The notes: generated by a model from the letters alone, not told the origin. DNA of 64,000 bases from Polluticaenibacter yanchengensis (GCA_027854065.1 JAQGEF010000012.1:83987-147986); one strand, 5' to 3'; shown: positions 27,106-36,375, counted from the stretch's first letter. Numbers and translations are program-made.

Positions 27106-28188
27106 ATGCAGCAAATTTTAAAACTATTAGTACCGGTCACCTTATTACTGACTGCCTGCGCCACTACAAAAAGTAATGGTGAAAAGGGTTTGAAAGATTA
27201 CTACAAAGATTATTTTGATATTGGCGTTGCATTGCCTACCAGAAACTTTAGCGAGGCCGAAACCAGTTTTTTCAAAAAACATTTCAACAGTGTGACCGCG
27301 GAAAATGCAATGAAAATACAGCCGATACAACCGGTACAAAATCAATATAATTTCGCTCCTGTCGACAGTTTGGTGGCAGTAACCAGGCGTCTGAATATGA
27401 AAATGCGTGGCCATACGCTTTGCTGGCATAACCAGGTACCTGACTGGTTCTTTAAAAGAGAAGATGGCAGTACGATTGATAAAGCTACTTTGTATGACCG
27501 GTTGAAAACACATATTTACACAGTTGCCGGCAGGTATAAAAATGATATCTATGCCTGGGATGTGGTGAACGAGGTAATCAGTGACAAAAAAGAGGAGTTT
27601 TATCGCCCTTCCAAATTCTATGAAATTGCCGGAGCTGATTACATTGATTCTGCTTACACATGGGCACATGAGGCGGCACCAGACGCATTGTTATTTTATA
27701 ATGATTATAACGAAATAGATAGTACCAAACGATCTAAGATCATTCAAATGATCAGGGGATTGCAAGCTAAAAATATTCCTGTTCATGGCATCGGCTTGCA
27801 AGCGCATTGGGCCCTGAATGAACCATCGGAATCGCAACTGGAACAAACTTTAAAGGACTTTTCAGCTTTAGGCTTAAATATACAGATTACGGAACTGGAT
27901 ATGAGTATTTACCCTAAGGAACATCAATCCAGGGAATGGGATGCAGCCAGGGACAAGAATACGCTTTACACGAACGATATTGCGAATGCCCAGGCTGAAA
28001 AGTATGCTATGTTCTTTAAGCTATTCAGAAAATACAGCAAACAGATCAGTTCTGTTACTTTCTGGAACATTAGTGACAAACATAGCTGGCTGGATGATTT
28101 TCCTGTAAAAAACAGGAAGGATTACCCATTGCTTTTCGATAAAGATTTACAACCGAAAAAAGCTTACGAAGCGGTGATTGATTTTTAA
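27106..28188 (+). CDS. Endo-1,4-beta-xylanase, GH10 lipoprotein
   Basis: The 360-residue single-domain GH10 enzyme has a lipobox LLTAC (Cys18). Conserved motifs are FNSVTAENAMKIQPIQP, RGHTLCWHNQVPDWF, YAWDVVNEVISD (acid/base Glu156) and IQITELDMSIYP (nucleophile Glu263). The C-terminal VTFWNISDKHSWLDDFP is also typical. It lacks the CBM insertion of the other GH10, so it probably works on soluble oligosaccharides in the periplasm or at the inner face of the outer membrane. It ends the plus arm, 4 bp after the esterase and convergent with GH92 across 26 bp. I see no clear terminator in that gap. Confidence 0.96.
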   Translation: MQQILKLLVPVTLLLTACATTKSNGEKGLKDYYKDYFDIGVALPTRNFSEAETSFFKKHFNSVTAENAMKIQPIQPVQNQYNFAPVDSLVAVTRRLNMKMRGHTLCWHNQVPDWFFKREDGSTIDKATLYDRLKTHIYTVAGRYKNDIYAWDVVNEVISDKKEEFYRPSKFYEIAGADYIDSAYTWAHEAAPDALLFYNDYNEIDSTKRSKIIQMIRGLQAKNIPVHGIGLQAHWALNEPSESQLEQTLKDFSALGLNIQITELDMSIYPKEHQSREWDAARDKNTLYTNDIANAQAEKYAMFFKLFRKYSKQISSVTFWNISDKHSWLDDFPVKNRKDYPLLFDKDLQPKKAYEAVIDF

Positions 28189-28214
28189 ATGAAAATTAAT
28201 CACCGCAACTAATC

Positions 28215-30509
28215 CTATTTCCCTTCGGTACTTAGTGAATAAGGTGCATCTGCTGTTTTGGTGCCTTTTGATTTATTTGGCTGGCTATTCATGATAAAAT
28301 TGAGCTGTCCACCTTTCATTAAATCGAAATGATTTAACCAGTTTTTGGAATATGGTTTGCCATTAAAATTCATTGATTGGACATAGCGGTTTGCTTTGGA
28401 ATTGTTAGCGGCATTGATGGTAATTGTTTTGCCATTTTCTAACTGGATGGTTACTTTTTTAAACAATGGTGAGCCTAAGACATATTGATCTGTGCCGGGA
28501 CAAACGGGATAGAAACCCAATGCAGAAAAGACATACCAGGCACTGGTTTGTCCGTTATCTTCGTCACCGCAATAACCATCAGGTGTGGCAAAATACAATT
28601 TATCGATTACCTCACGGCTCCAGTATTGTGTTTTCCATGGTTCGCCTGCATAGTTGTACAGGTAAATCATGTGTTGTATGGGTTGATTGCCATGTGCATA
28701 TTGTCCCATGTTTACAATCTGCATTTCACGGATTTCATGAATGACTCCTTTGTAATAAGACTCGTCAAATATTGGCGGGACGATAAAAACCGAGTCCAGC
28801 ATAGATATGAAATGCTTCTTGCCTCCCATCAGGTCTATTAGTCCCTGCACATCATGAAAAACACTCCAGGAGTAATGCCAGCTATTGCCTTCTGTAAAGG
28901 CATCACCCCATTTTAGCGGATTAAAAGGGGATTGAAATTCACCATTTTTATTTTTCCCTCGCATTAGTTTGTGCTGCGGGTCAAAGAGGTTTTTATAATT
29001 TAAACTGCGGTTCCTGTATAAATCTATTTCTTCCAGTGGCCTTTTCAATGCTTTTGCCAGTTGATAAATTGTGAAATCATCATATGCGTACTCCAAGGTA
29101 CGTGCAGCGTTCTCGTTAATATTTACATCGTATGGAACATAACCCAATTCATTATAAAAAGCTACCCCTTTTCTGCCCACTGCTGATACCGGCCCTTCGT
29201 TGTTGGCACCATGTAATAAGGCTTCGTAGAGTTTATTGATATCGTAGCCACGTAATCCTTTAATATACGCATCTGATACTACGGACGCAGAATTATTGCC
29301 TATCATGATATCCGCGTACCCGGGGCTGCTCCATTCCGGTAAAAAGCCGCCTTCTTTGTAATCATTAATCAGGCCTTCCTGCATCTCTTTATTAATGGAA
29401 GGATATACCAGGTTCAGAAACGGGTAAAGGGCACGGAAAGTATCCCAAAAGCCGGTACCAGCAAACATGTAACCCGGTAGTATTTCTCCGTTGTAGGGAC
29501 TCCAGTGCATTGCTTTTCCATTGGCGTCTATTTCGTAAAGTTTATTGGGAAAAAATACCATGCGGTATAAACAGGAATAAAAAGTGCGTAGCTGATCTAC
29601 ATTATCTGACTCTACTTTTATTTTTCCGAGCGTTTCATTCCAGACTTTCCTGCTTTTCTCAACTACTTCGCCGAATGAATCATTCCCTAATTCTTTCAGA
29701 TTAATTTCGGCTTGCTCTAAGCTTATAAATGATGACGCTACTTTCGCATGGAGGATTTCTCTCCTGTTTTTAAACTTAAACCCTACCAATGCGCCACTGT
29801 TTTTATCGGATAATAGTTTTAGTGTATTTGTTTGTAAAACAGAATCGGCCCATGTATCTGTTATGGTAAAGGGCTTATCAAATTCTATAACAAAGTAATT
29901 TTTGAAATTCTTTAAGTTACCTCTTCTATAACGGGTGGTGTAGCCTACAATTCGATTTCGCCCTGGTATGATCTCAACATAGGACTCTTTATCGTAACCG
30001 TCTAAAACAATGAATCCGCTATCCGTTTTCGGAAATGTAAATTTGAAGAAGGCTGCTCTTTCTGTTGTGGTAAATTCTGTAGTGACATCATGGTCTGCTA
30101 AATACACACTGTAATAATAGGGCTTTGCGATTTCTGTTTTATGTGAGAACCAGCTTGCTCTGCTTTCCTGGTCAAATGCTTTTTTACCTGTAACTGGCAT
30201 TAATGAAAATACACCGTAATCATTCATCCACGGAGAGGGCTGATGGGTTTGTTTAAAGCCGCGTATTTTGTCTGCAGCATAAGTGTACTGCCAGCCATTG
30301 CCATTCAGTCCTGTTTGCGGTGTCCATAAATTCATTCCCCACGGACGCCCGATTGCCGGATAGGTATTGCCATTTGATAAACTGATTTTGGAATCTGTAC
30401 CCATTAAAGGATTGACCAGATCTACTGGTTCAAATATGGCCTGATTTAGTTTTTGTGCGGAAATATTGATTGCAACCAGGATAAAACATAAACTTACCAG
30501 TTTCTTCAT
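28215..30509 (-). CDS. GH92 alpha-mannosidase
   Basis: GH92 enzymes are Ca-dependent exo-alpha-mannosidases of Bacteroidota that trim N-glycans and mannans. The protein has a signal peptide (MKKLVSLCFILVAINISAQ) and an N-terminal sandwich (DLVNPLMGTDSK). The catalytic domain has GTGFWDTFRALYPFLNL, GGFLPEWSSPGYADIMIGN and the hallmark CGDEDNGQTSAWYVFSALGF. The frame runs to 30572, but the ATG at 30509 begins the signal peptide and is used, giving 764 residues, a normal length. It is convergent with the xylan arm and divergent from the GH63 gene, so it belongs to a separate unit. Confidence 0.93.
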   Translation of the reverse strand: MKKLVSLCFILVAINISAQKLNQAIFEPVDLVNPLMGTDSKISLSNGNTYPAIGRPWGMNLWTPQTGLNGNGWQYTYAADKIRGFKQTHQPSPWMNDYGVFSLMPVTGKKAFDQESRASWFSHKTEIAKPYYYSVYLADHDVTTEFTTTERAAFFKFTFPKTDSGFIVLDGYDKESYVEIIPGRNRIVGYTTRYRRGNLKNFKNYFVIEFDKPFTITDTWADSVLQTNTLKLLSDKNSGALVGFKFKNRREILHAKVASSFISLEQAEINLKELGNDSFGEVVEKSRKVWNETLGKIKVESDNVDQLRTFYSCLYRMVFFPNKLYEIDANGKAMHWSPYNGEILPGYMFAGTGFWDTFRALYPFLNLVYPSINKEMQEGLINDYKEGGFLPEWSSPGYADIMIGNNSASVVSDAYIKGLRGYDINKLYEALLHGANNEGPVSAVGRKGVAFYNELGYVPYDVNINENAARTLEYAYDDFTIYQLAKALKRPLEEIDLYRNRSLNYKNLFDPQHKLMRGKNKNGEFQSPFNPLKWGDAFTEGNSWHYSWSVFHDVQGLIDLMGGKKHFISMLDSVFIVPPIFDESYYKGVIHEIREMQIVNMGQYAHGNQPIQHMIYLYNYAGEPWKTQYWSREVIDKLYFATPDGYCGDEDNGQTSAWYVFSALGFYPVCPGTDQYVLGSPLFKKVTIQLENGKTITINAANNSKANRYVQSMNFNGKPYSKNWLNHFDLMKGGQLNFIMNSQPNKSKGTKTADAPYSLSTEGK

Positions 30510-30633
30510 AGCGGGGAGTTTGAATGAATATTCAAGTATATAGAAAAAATATGGCAATTCAAAATAAGGCATACTGTATTGTAATTGCGCAGATTATTTG
30601 AACTGATGTTGAGAACTTGTTTGTGGCGCGTTA

Positions 30634-30729
30634 GGGATAGCAGCAAAGTACCCCACAGGCGGCATAGCGGTTTATTATTTGCGGCGCTAAGGTATTTGTA
30701 TTGCCGCCGAGGAGTACTGCGGATAGCCC
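30634..30729. repeat. REP-like hairpin R3
   Basis: GGGATAGCAGCAAAGTACCC and GAGTACTGCGGATAGCCC are near-inverse ends, with GGCGGCA/TTGCCGCC inside. It is closely similar to R5 at 44174. It lies in the 400-bp divergent GH92/GH63 gap. The rest of that gap holds the promoter below and nothing else recognisable. Confidence 0.75.
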
Positions 30730-30872
30730 GACCCTTTGCGTGAGCGGGGAGATAAAACATTTTTTTAACAGGCAGTGAAACTTAAAAGCGGCAAAGGGTA
30801 ACGCCCAAATTAAAAATTATGAGCGTATGAAGCGGGTACTTTTAATTGTGTAAAAAGTACATATTGCTTATA

Positions 30873-30903
30873 TTGCGAGCGTAACTATAACAAAATACCT
30901 TTG
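30873..30903 (+). promoter_or_regulatory. Bacteroidota-type promoter of the GH63-like gene
   Basis: TTG at 30873-30875 and TACCTTTG at 30896-30903 match the -33/-7 consensus (TTG, TAnnTTTG) with a 20-bp spacer. The predicted start lies at about 30909, next to the ATG at 30910, so the mRNA may be leaderless. Confidence 0.65.
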
Positions 30904-30909
30904 AATAAA

Positions 30910-33531
30910 ATGACGGAAGAACATAAACGATTAGAAATAAATTCATCATCGAGAGTACCGCTGGAGCAATGGGGTCCCTACCTGAGTGACAGGCAATGGG
31001 GAACTGTGCGTGAGGACTATAGCTACAACGGTGATGCATGGAATTATTTTCCTTTTGACCATAGTCATAGCAGGGTTTATAAATGGGGAGAAGATGGTAT
31101 AGCAGGGATCAGTGATTATTTTCAGAATTTGTGTTTTGCTATTACACTTTGGAATGGTAAGGACCCTATTTTAAAGGAGCGGCTTTTTGGCCTGGGTAAT
31201 AGTGATGGTAACCACGGTGAAGATGTAAAGGAACTTTATTATTACCTGGACAATGTGCCTTCGCATTATTATATGCATATGCTGTACAAGTACCCTCAAA
31301 AGGCTTTTCCTTATGAGAAACTTAAAACGGAAAATAAAAAGCGCAGCCGTTTGGAACCGGAATATGAAATATTAGACACGGGTATATTTACTGATAATAA
31401 TTATTTTGATGTAGATATTAAATATGCGAAATATGGTAAAAGGGATATTGCAATAAAGCTGGCAATAACGAACAGGGGGCATTTTACGGCTCCTGTTACT
31501 TTACTACCTACTCTTTGGTTTTACAATAGAAAAAGTAATAAAAAGCTTAACAGCCCTCCTAAAATTGAATACACAGGAAAGCATGCTGTAAAAGCGACCC
31601 ACCAGAAGCAGGGTTCTTATTTTTTGCATTTTCAGCCGACGGATGAATGGTTATTTACTGATAATGAAACTAATTTTAAGAAGGTAACGGGCAAGGAAAA
31701 TGATTCGATCTTTGTAAAAGATGCGTTTCATGATGCGATCATTAATAATGAAAACAGGGCTTTGCTTAAAGAGCGTGGATTCGGTACCAAGTTTTCTCCT
31801 GTGTATGAATTGGAGATTGGGGCGGGTGAAACTAAATCAGTTTATTTAAGGCTGAGCAATATTGAGCATAGTAACCCGTTCCCGGCGAATATCGAATCGA
31901 TCTTTGAGCAAAGAAAGGCTGAAGCTGACGAGTTTTATAATGCGATCCTTCCTGCTAACGCGAGTGCTGACAGTCGATTGATCCAGCGGCAGGCTTTAGC
32001 GGGATTATTGTGGAGCAAGCAGTTTTACCATTATGATATTGAGCGTTGGGTTACGGGTACTGATGGTATTACACCTGCTCATGATAATAAAACGAAGGGG
32101 CGAAATAAGGACTGGCTGCACCTGAAGAACCAGGACATTATCCTGATGCCGGATAAATGGGAATATCCCTGGTATGCGGCATGGGACCTGGCATTTCACT
32201 GTATAGGGATTGCGATGGTGGACCCTGTTTTTGCCAAGCACCAATTGTTACTGGTGATGCGCGAATGGTACATGAAACCGGATGGCCAGTTACCGGCTTA
32301 TGAGTGGGACTTTAGTGATGTGAACCCTCCTGTGCATGCGATGGCGGCACTGAAAGTTTATGAAATTGAGAAGAAACAAACCGGTAAAGGGGATATCGAC
32401 TTTCTGAAAAGAATTTTCCAGAAATTGCTTATCAACTTTACCTGGTGGACCAACAGGAAAGATACGAGTGGCAATAACCTGTTTGAAGGGGGGTTTCTAG
32501 GGCTGGATAATATCGGGGTATTTAACCGCAATATCCAGATTAGTGATAAGCATAAACTGGAACAGGCTGATGGTACTGCATGGATGGGGATGTATGCGTT
32601 GAACATGATGGATATTGCATTGGAAATATCTATGCATGACCCTAGCTTTGAAGATAGCGCGACCAAGTTTTTTGAGCATTTTGTATTGATAGCGGAGGCC
32701 TTGAATGAACAGAGTCTTTGGTGTAACGAGGATAATTTCTTTTATGATGCGTTGACGCAACAGGATGGCCCTCCTGTTATTATGCGGATACAATCTGTAG
32801 TGGGACTGACTTCTTTGTTTGCGGTTTCGGTTATTGATAAGAACCTGTTGTTTAAACTGCATGATTTTAAAAGGCGTGCGGAATGGTTTGAAAAGTACCG
32901 TAAGAAGAATGGTAAATACTGGCCTAATGAGGAGCGTGCGCAGGATGAAACGGTACTGGTATCACTGGTTGCTAAAAAGAGGCTGGTATCGTTGCTGACG
33001 CGTATGCTGAATGAAACGGAATTCCTGAGTGAAGGGGGCATTCGTGCTTTGAGTAAATTCCACGAAAAGAATCCTTATACGGTAAATATCAATAATACGG
33101 ACTATACGATTCAGTACGACCCAGGTGACAGTACCTCTGATTTCTTTGGCGGTAACTCTAACTGGCGTGGCCCTGTATGGATGCCTATCAATTACCTGCT
33201 GATCCAGAGCATTATTAAGTTCGGGAAATTTTATGGTGACAATGTGACGATTGAATACCCGACTAATTCGGGTCGATTTTTATCTTTATCTGAAATTTCT
33301 ACTGAATTGATTAAGCGGGTAGCTAGTTTGTTTACGGCATCATCATTAAATACGAGAAAACTGCACGGACAATATAACTGGTTTTATTCGAGACCGGAGA
33401 ACAGGCATTTGATCCTGTTTTATGAATATTTTCACGGTGATACGGGTAGCGGCCTGGGTGCAAATCATCAAAGTGGCTGGACTTCGTTAATTGCTGAATT
33501 GCTGAACGAAATTATACCTGAACAAAAATAA
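30910..33531 (+). CDS. GH63/MGH1-like glycosidase
   Basis: The 873-residue protein has an N-terminal beta-sandwich (LSDRQWGTVREDYSYNGDAW, FPFDHSHSRVYKWGEDGIAG) and an (alpha/alpha)6 barrel. Barrel motifs are EYPWYAAWDLAFHCIGIAM, GQLPAYEWDFSDVNPP, GGNSNWRGPVWMPINYLL and GLGANHQSGWTSLIAELL, typical of GH63 and the related MGH1-like group. Eukaryotic GH63 removes glucose caps from N-glycans; bacterial members act on glucosides such as kojibiose-type or glucosylglycerate-type substrates. No signal peptide is visible, so it may be cytoplasmic. The frame extends to a TTG at 30901 that overlaps the -7 promoter box; the ATG at 30910 is preferred. Confidence 0.85.
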   Translation: MTEEHKRLEINSSSRVPLEQWGPYLSDRQWGTVREDYSYNGDAWNYFPFDHSHSRVYKWGEDGIAGISDYFQNLCFAITLWNGKDPILKERLFGLGNSDGNHGEDVKELYYYLDNVPSHYYMHMLYKYPQKAFPYEKLKTENKKRSRLEPEYEILDTGIFTDNNYFDVDIKYAKYGKRDIAIKLAITNRGHFTAPVTLLPTLWFYNRKSNKKLNSPPKIEYTGKHAVKATHQKQGSYFLHFQPTDEWLFTDNETNFKKVTGKENDSIFVKDAFHDAIINNENRALLKERGFGTKFSPVYELEIGAGETKSVYLRLSNIEHSNPFPANIESIFEQRKAEADEFYNAILPANASADSRLIQRQALAGLLWSKQFYHYDIERWVTGTDGITPAHDNKTKGRNKDWLHLKNQDIILMPDKWEYPWYAAWDLAFHCIGIAMVDPVFAKHQLLLVMREWYMKPDGQLPAYEWDFSDVNPPVHAMAALKVYEIEKKQTGKGDIDFLKRIFQKLLINFTWWTNRKDTSGNNLFEGGFLGLDNIGVFNRNIQISDKHKLEQADGTAWMGMYALNMMDIALEISMHDPSFEDSATKFFEHFVLIAEALNEQSLWCNEDNFFYDALTQQDGPPVIMRIQSVVGLTSLFAVSVIDKNLLFKLHDFKRRAEWFEKYRKKNGKYWPNEERAQDETVLVSLVAKKRLVSLLTRMLNETEFLSEGGIRALSKFHEKNPYTVNINNTDYTIQYDPGDSTSDFFGGNSNWRGPVWMPINYLLIQSIIKFGKFYGDNVTIEYPTNSGRFLSLSEISTELIKRVASLFTASSLNTRKLHGQYNWFYSRPENRHLILFYEYFHGDTGSGLGANHQSGWTSLIAELLNEIIPEQK

Positions 33532-33548
33532 ATATGATTTACGGGGAG

Positions 33549-33578
33549 GAGGCTGTTGTTGAATGGCCTCTTTTTCTT
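33549..33578 (+). terminator. Probable terminator after the GH63-like gene
   Basis: A short GAGGC...GCCTC hairpin is followed by TTTTTCTTTT, 17 bp after the stop. The following region to 33933 has no other recognisable feature. Confidence 0.5.
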
Positions 33579-33933
33579 TTTATAACAGTATAGAGTGTAC
33601 ACAACCACGTGTGGCCCCTACGACACTCTCCTAACATCAAGCCTAATTTCTTCTACTGTAAGGTTGTTCCAACCTGGTAAGTTAAAACAAGTCTGCCGTT
33701 GTTATCTGCGCATGGGAATTGCATCATCTACAGGATTTACTAATCATTGTTTTATTTATGAATGCTTTTAAAAACAAAATTTGCGTTAGACAAAATACAC
33801 CAATTCTCTGAAGAAATACTATTTTAGAATCAGCTGGTTATAGATTGGTAGACTTTATAGATAAACAATTAATAAAATAATCAATATCTTCAATGTGAAT
33901 CTGGATATCTTAAATGCTAAATCTTCAATCATC

Positions 33934-34074
33934 ATGAAAAGGAAAAAGTTTATCTCGACGCTTCTCCTGGCTATACCAACATTTTCATTTGCTAAAGTTT
34001 TCAGTTTTGGTGAAAAAACGGGTAATGAAGGGAAGCCCTCTAAAAAAGGATTTATTGTAAAAGCTGACTGCTAA
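33934..34074 (+). pseudogene. Truncated cupin-type protein remnant (46 codons)
   Basis: A short frame encodes a signal-like N-terminus (MKRKKFISTLLLAIPTFSFA) followed by KKGFIVKADC and a stop. This matches the opening of Bacteroidota periplasmic cupin proteins, whose GF-V-KA strand begins the ~100-residue barrel, but everything after that is missing. The next gene starts 17 bp later. It is either a deletion remnant or a very short secreted peptide. The cupin assignment rests on N-terminal resemblance only. Confidence 0.45.
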
Positions 34075-34091
34075 TCTTAAATACTATTAAA

Positions 34092-34790
34092 ATGGAAAAG
34101 AAATATAAAATTTTGATATTATTCTTTGTAATGGTGGTGGTTATATCCCTATCCGGCTTTATGAATACTTATTTAAAATATTTTCCGGATACGCAAAAAT
34201 TCCCTCTTCTGATCCATATTCATTTTGCAGCTTTCTTGTCGTGGTTTGCTATGATTCTTATACAACCGATTCTTATAAAGCAGAAAAGGTATGCATTGCA
34301 TCGTAAGATTGGCCGGTTATCTTATTTCATAGCGCCGGTGATTGTGATTACTATTTTATTACTGGTGAAAGCGCAGGTACAAAGGGAATTGTCTGTACCG
34401 GAGAACAGTGCACCTGTTACTGCTTTAATTGGCTTATTAGATGTGGTGTCGTTTTCGCTGTATTATACAATTGCTATGATTAATAAGCAAAATACCAGGT
34501 GGCATGTTGCTTTTTTGATTGCAGCTTCACTTATTGTTCTTAACCCGGGCATGTCGCGGCTTTTTAACCAGTTGCAACCGGGTTTGGGCTTATTGGCGGC
34601 AATCATATTGCCTTTTATCGTTCCCCTGATTATTATCTTTTTCGAAAAAATTAAACTTAATAGGCCGGTTTTCAAAAATCCGTATTTTATTTTCCTTTGT
34701 GGCTGGTCACTGGAAATTGTGCTGTTTATAACAATCCCTAATACTGAATACTGGAAGAGTTTTGTGGTTAATACGATGAAACTTTTTTAA
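34092..34790 (+). CDS. Seven-helix membrane protein (DUF2306-like)
   Basis: The 232-residue protein has about six or seven hydrophobic segments starting at residue 6. Conserved-looking histidines lie in LIHIHFAAFLSWFAMILIQP, in the short ALHRKIGRLSYF loop and in NTRWHVAFLIAASL. This pattern resembles the DUF2306 group and cytochrome-b561-like membrane proteins, but no catalytic role is known to me. It is preceded by the truncated cupin frame and followed by a strong bidirectional hairpin. Confidence 0.6.
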   Translation: MEKKYKILILFFVMVVVISLSGFMNTYLKYFPDTQKFPLLIHIHFAAFLSWFAMILIQPILIKQKRYALHRKIGRLSYFIAPVIVITILLLVKAQVQRELSVPENSAPVTALIGLLDVVSFSLYYTIAMINKQNTRWHVAFLIAASLIVLNPGMSRLFNQLQPGLGLLAAIILPFIVPLIIIFFEKIKLNRPVFKNPYFIFLCGWSLEIVLFITIPNTEYWKSFVVNTMKLF

Positions 34791-34802
34791 AAGAACTATT
34801 AT

Positions 34803-34840
34803 TAAAACAGGCTTGCCCGGTATTGGGCAAGCCTGTTTTA
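34803..34840. terminator. Bidirectional terminator between the membrane protein and cysteine desulfurase genes
   Basis: A perfect 16-bp stem, TAAAACAGGCTTGCCC, pairs with GGGCAAGCCTGTTTTA around a 6-base loop. A-rich and T-rich ends serve both convergent genes. Confidence 0.88.
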
Positions 34841-34859
34841 ATGATTGAACCGGTAGTAC

Positions 34860-35990
34860 TTATACTACTGTTTTCAGTTTTTCTATAAACAAATCAACTT
34901 CTTCTTTGGTATTGTATTTACTAAATGATAAGCGGAGCGTTACTTTCTTGTCTTTATTTGGCAGACAGGCTATTACATGGCTTCCTTTATTGGCACCACT
35001 GGTACAGGCACTCCCTCCGCTTACACAGATGTTCTGTATATCTAAACTGAACAATAACATTTCTGTTTTATCATTTTCGGGGAAACTGACACTTAGTACT
35101 GTATATAAACTATCGCCTAACGGATCGCCATTAAAACTGATCTCGGGGAAAGCAGCTTGTAAGCGACTCATCATGTATGCACGTACATCCAGGATGTGTT
35201 GTTTATCCGTTTCATAATTGGCTGTTGCCAACTCTAATGCTTTTGCGAAACCTACTATGCCGTAAAGGTTTTCGGTACCGGCACGCATATTGCGTTCCTG
35301 GCTACCGCCATGTATGAATGGTTTTACAATGGATTCGCGGTTCATATATAAAATACCAACGCCTTTTGGCCCGTGAAATTTATGGCCGGCACCGTTTATA
35401 AAGTGTACGTGTACCTGGCTCAGATCTATGGGAAAATGTCCGACTGTTTGTACGGTATCGCTGTGATAAATGGCATCGTATTTTTTTGCAATCTCCCCTA
35501 CTCTTTTCATATCTGTCATGTTGCCTATTTCATTGTTGGCATGCATTAATGAAATCAGCACTTTACCGTCGCAAGCGGCTACTTTTGCTTCAAGGTCTTC
35601 GTAATCGATATGCCCGTTCTCCAGAATGTTTACGTACTGTAAACTTTCAATATCGCCTATTTCTTTTAAGTACTCAACGGTATGTAATGTGGCGTGATGT
35701 TCTATGGGGGAGCTGATGATGTGTTTACATCCCAGATCGTATATGGCGCCGTTAATGGCAGTATTTGTTGCTTCTGTGCCGCCGCTTGTAAAAAATATCT
35801 CGGACGGATGTGCATTTAATGTTTTTGCCACCAGTTTGCGGGCATTTTCTATAGCTAGTCTTGTTTCCCTGCCGTAGCTGTACACACTGCTTGGATTACC
35901 AAACTTCTCTGTTAAATAGGGCATCATTGCTTCTAAAACATCTTTGTCTAAAGGGGTGGTTGCGGCATTATCAAAATAAATACGTGACAT
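34860..35990 (-). CDS. Cysteine desulfurase (NifS/IscS family)
   Basis: This PLP enzyme takes sulfur from cysteine for Fe-S clusters or tRNA thiolation. The protein starts MSRIYFDNAATTPLD. It contains FFTSGGTEATNTA, SSPIEHHATLHTVEYL, the PLP lysine in NGAGHKFHGPKGVGI (Lys204) and the catalytic Cys in CVSGGSACTSGANKGSHV (Cys329). The active-site loop is of the short, group I-like SGGSACTSG type found in many Bacteroidota. The frame runs to 36020, but the ATG at 35990 matches family starts and lies just after a TATATTTG -7 box. No iscU, iscA or Rrf2 regulator lies nearby. Confidence 0.93.
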   Translation of the reverse strand: MSRIYFDNAATTPLDKDVLEAMMPYLTEKFGNPSSVYSYGRETRLAIENARKLVAKTLNAHPSEIFFTSGGTEATNTAINGAIYDLGCKHIISSPIEHHATLHTVEYLKEIGDIESLQYVNILENGHIDYEDLEAKVAACDGKVLISLMHANNEIGNMTDMKRVGEIAKKYDAIYHSDTVQTVGHFPIDLSQVHVHFINGAGHKFHGPKGVGILYMNRESIVKPFIHGGSQERNMRAGTENLYGIVGFAKALELATANYETDKQHILDVRAYMMSRLQAAFPEISFNGDPLGDSLYTVLSVSFPENDKTEMLLFSLDIQNICVSGGSACTSGANKGSHVIACLPNKDKKVTLRLSFSKYNTKEEVDLFIEKLKTVV

Positions 35991-36017
35991 AACTATAAAA
36001 TCAGTTTCGTTGGATAG

Positions 36018-36025
36018 CAAATATA
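36018..36025 (-). promoter_or_regulatory. Promoter -7 box of the cysteine desulfurase gene
   Basis: The minus strand reads TATATTTG, an exact TAnnTTTG match, about 28 bp upstream of the ATG at 35990. A correctly spaced TTG is not obvious. Confidence 0.45.
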
Positions 36026-36257
36026 CCCATTAACCAAACAGGTTGTTTTGTGGGCAAAAGTCTTATAAAAATTGTAACTTTTAAAATTATTTATTGAACA
36101 AAACGCAATAGCTTTCAAGGTTTATTAATACCCATTTAATATTGCCGGCTGCAAAATTGTACACTTATATTATAGACTAACAGGTATTAAATATTGAATG
36201 AGCGGGCATACATCCATTGATAAATCAGTGGCAGTTCCGTGTTAAATAGTATTGCTA

Positions 36258-36375
36258 AAGCTGAGAAGCGGCGGGATATATTGGGCGGCGAGGAACGAGG
36301 CGGTACAAAAGAAATAGCGGCGGTTTGAAACCGCCGCTATTTCTTTTGTACGACACCCCAATGTAGCCCGGACCG
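36258..36375. repeat. REP-like element R4 with a 49-bp near-perfect palindrome
   Basis: The core at 36303-36351 has two 24-bp arms (GTACAAAAGAAATAGCGGCG... and its exact complement) around one unpaired G. It is flanked by GGCGGCGAGGAACGAGGCGG and by TAGCCCGGACC, words found in the other REP-like loci. It lies in the 430-bp gap between the cysteine desulfurase gene and panC. Nothing else is visible there. Confidence 0.85.

Noticed and set aside
30506-30760. Minus-strand ORF upstream of GH92
   Set aside because: It crosses the REP-like repeat R3 and the GH92 start and shows no protein-like pattern.
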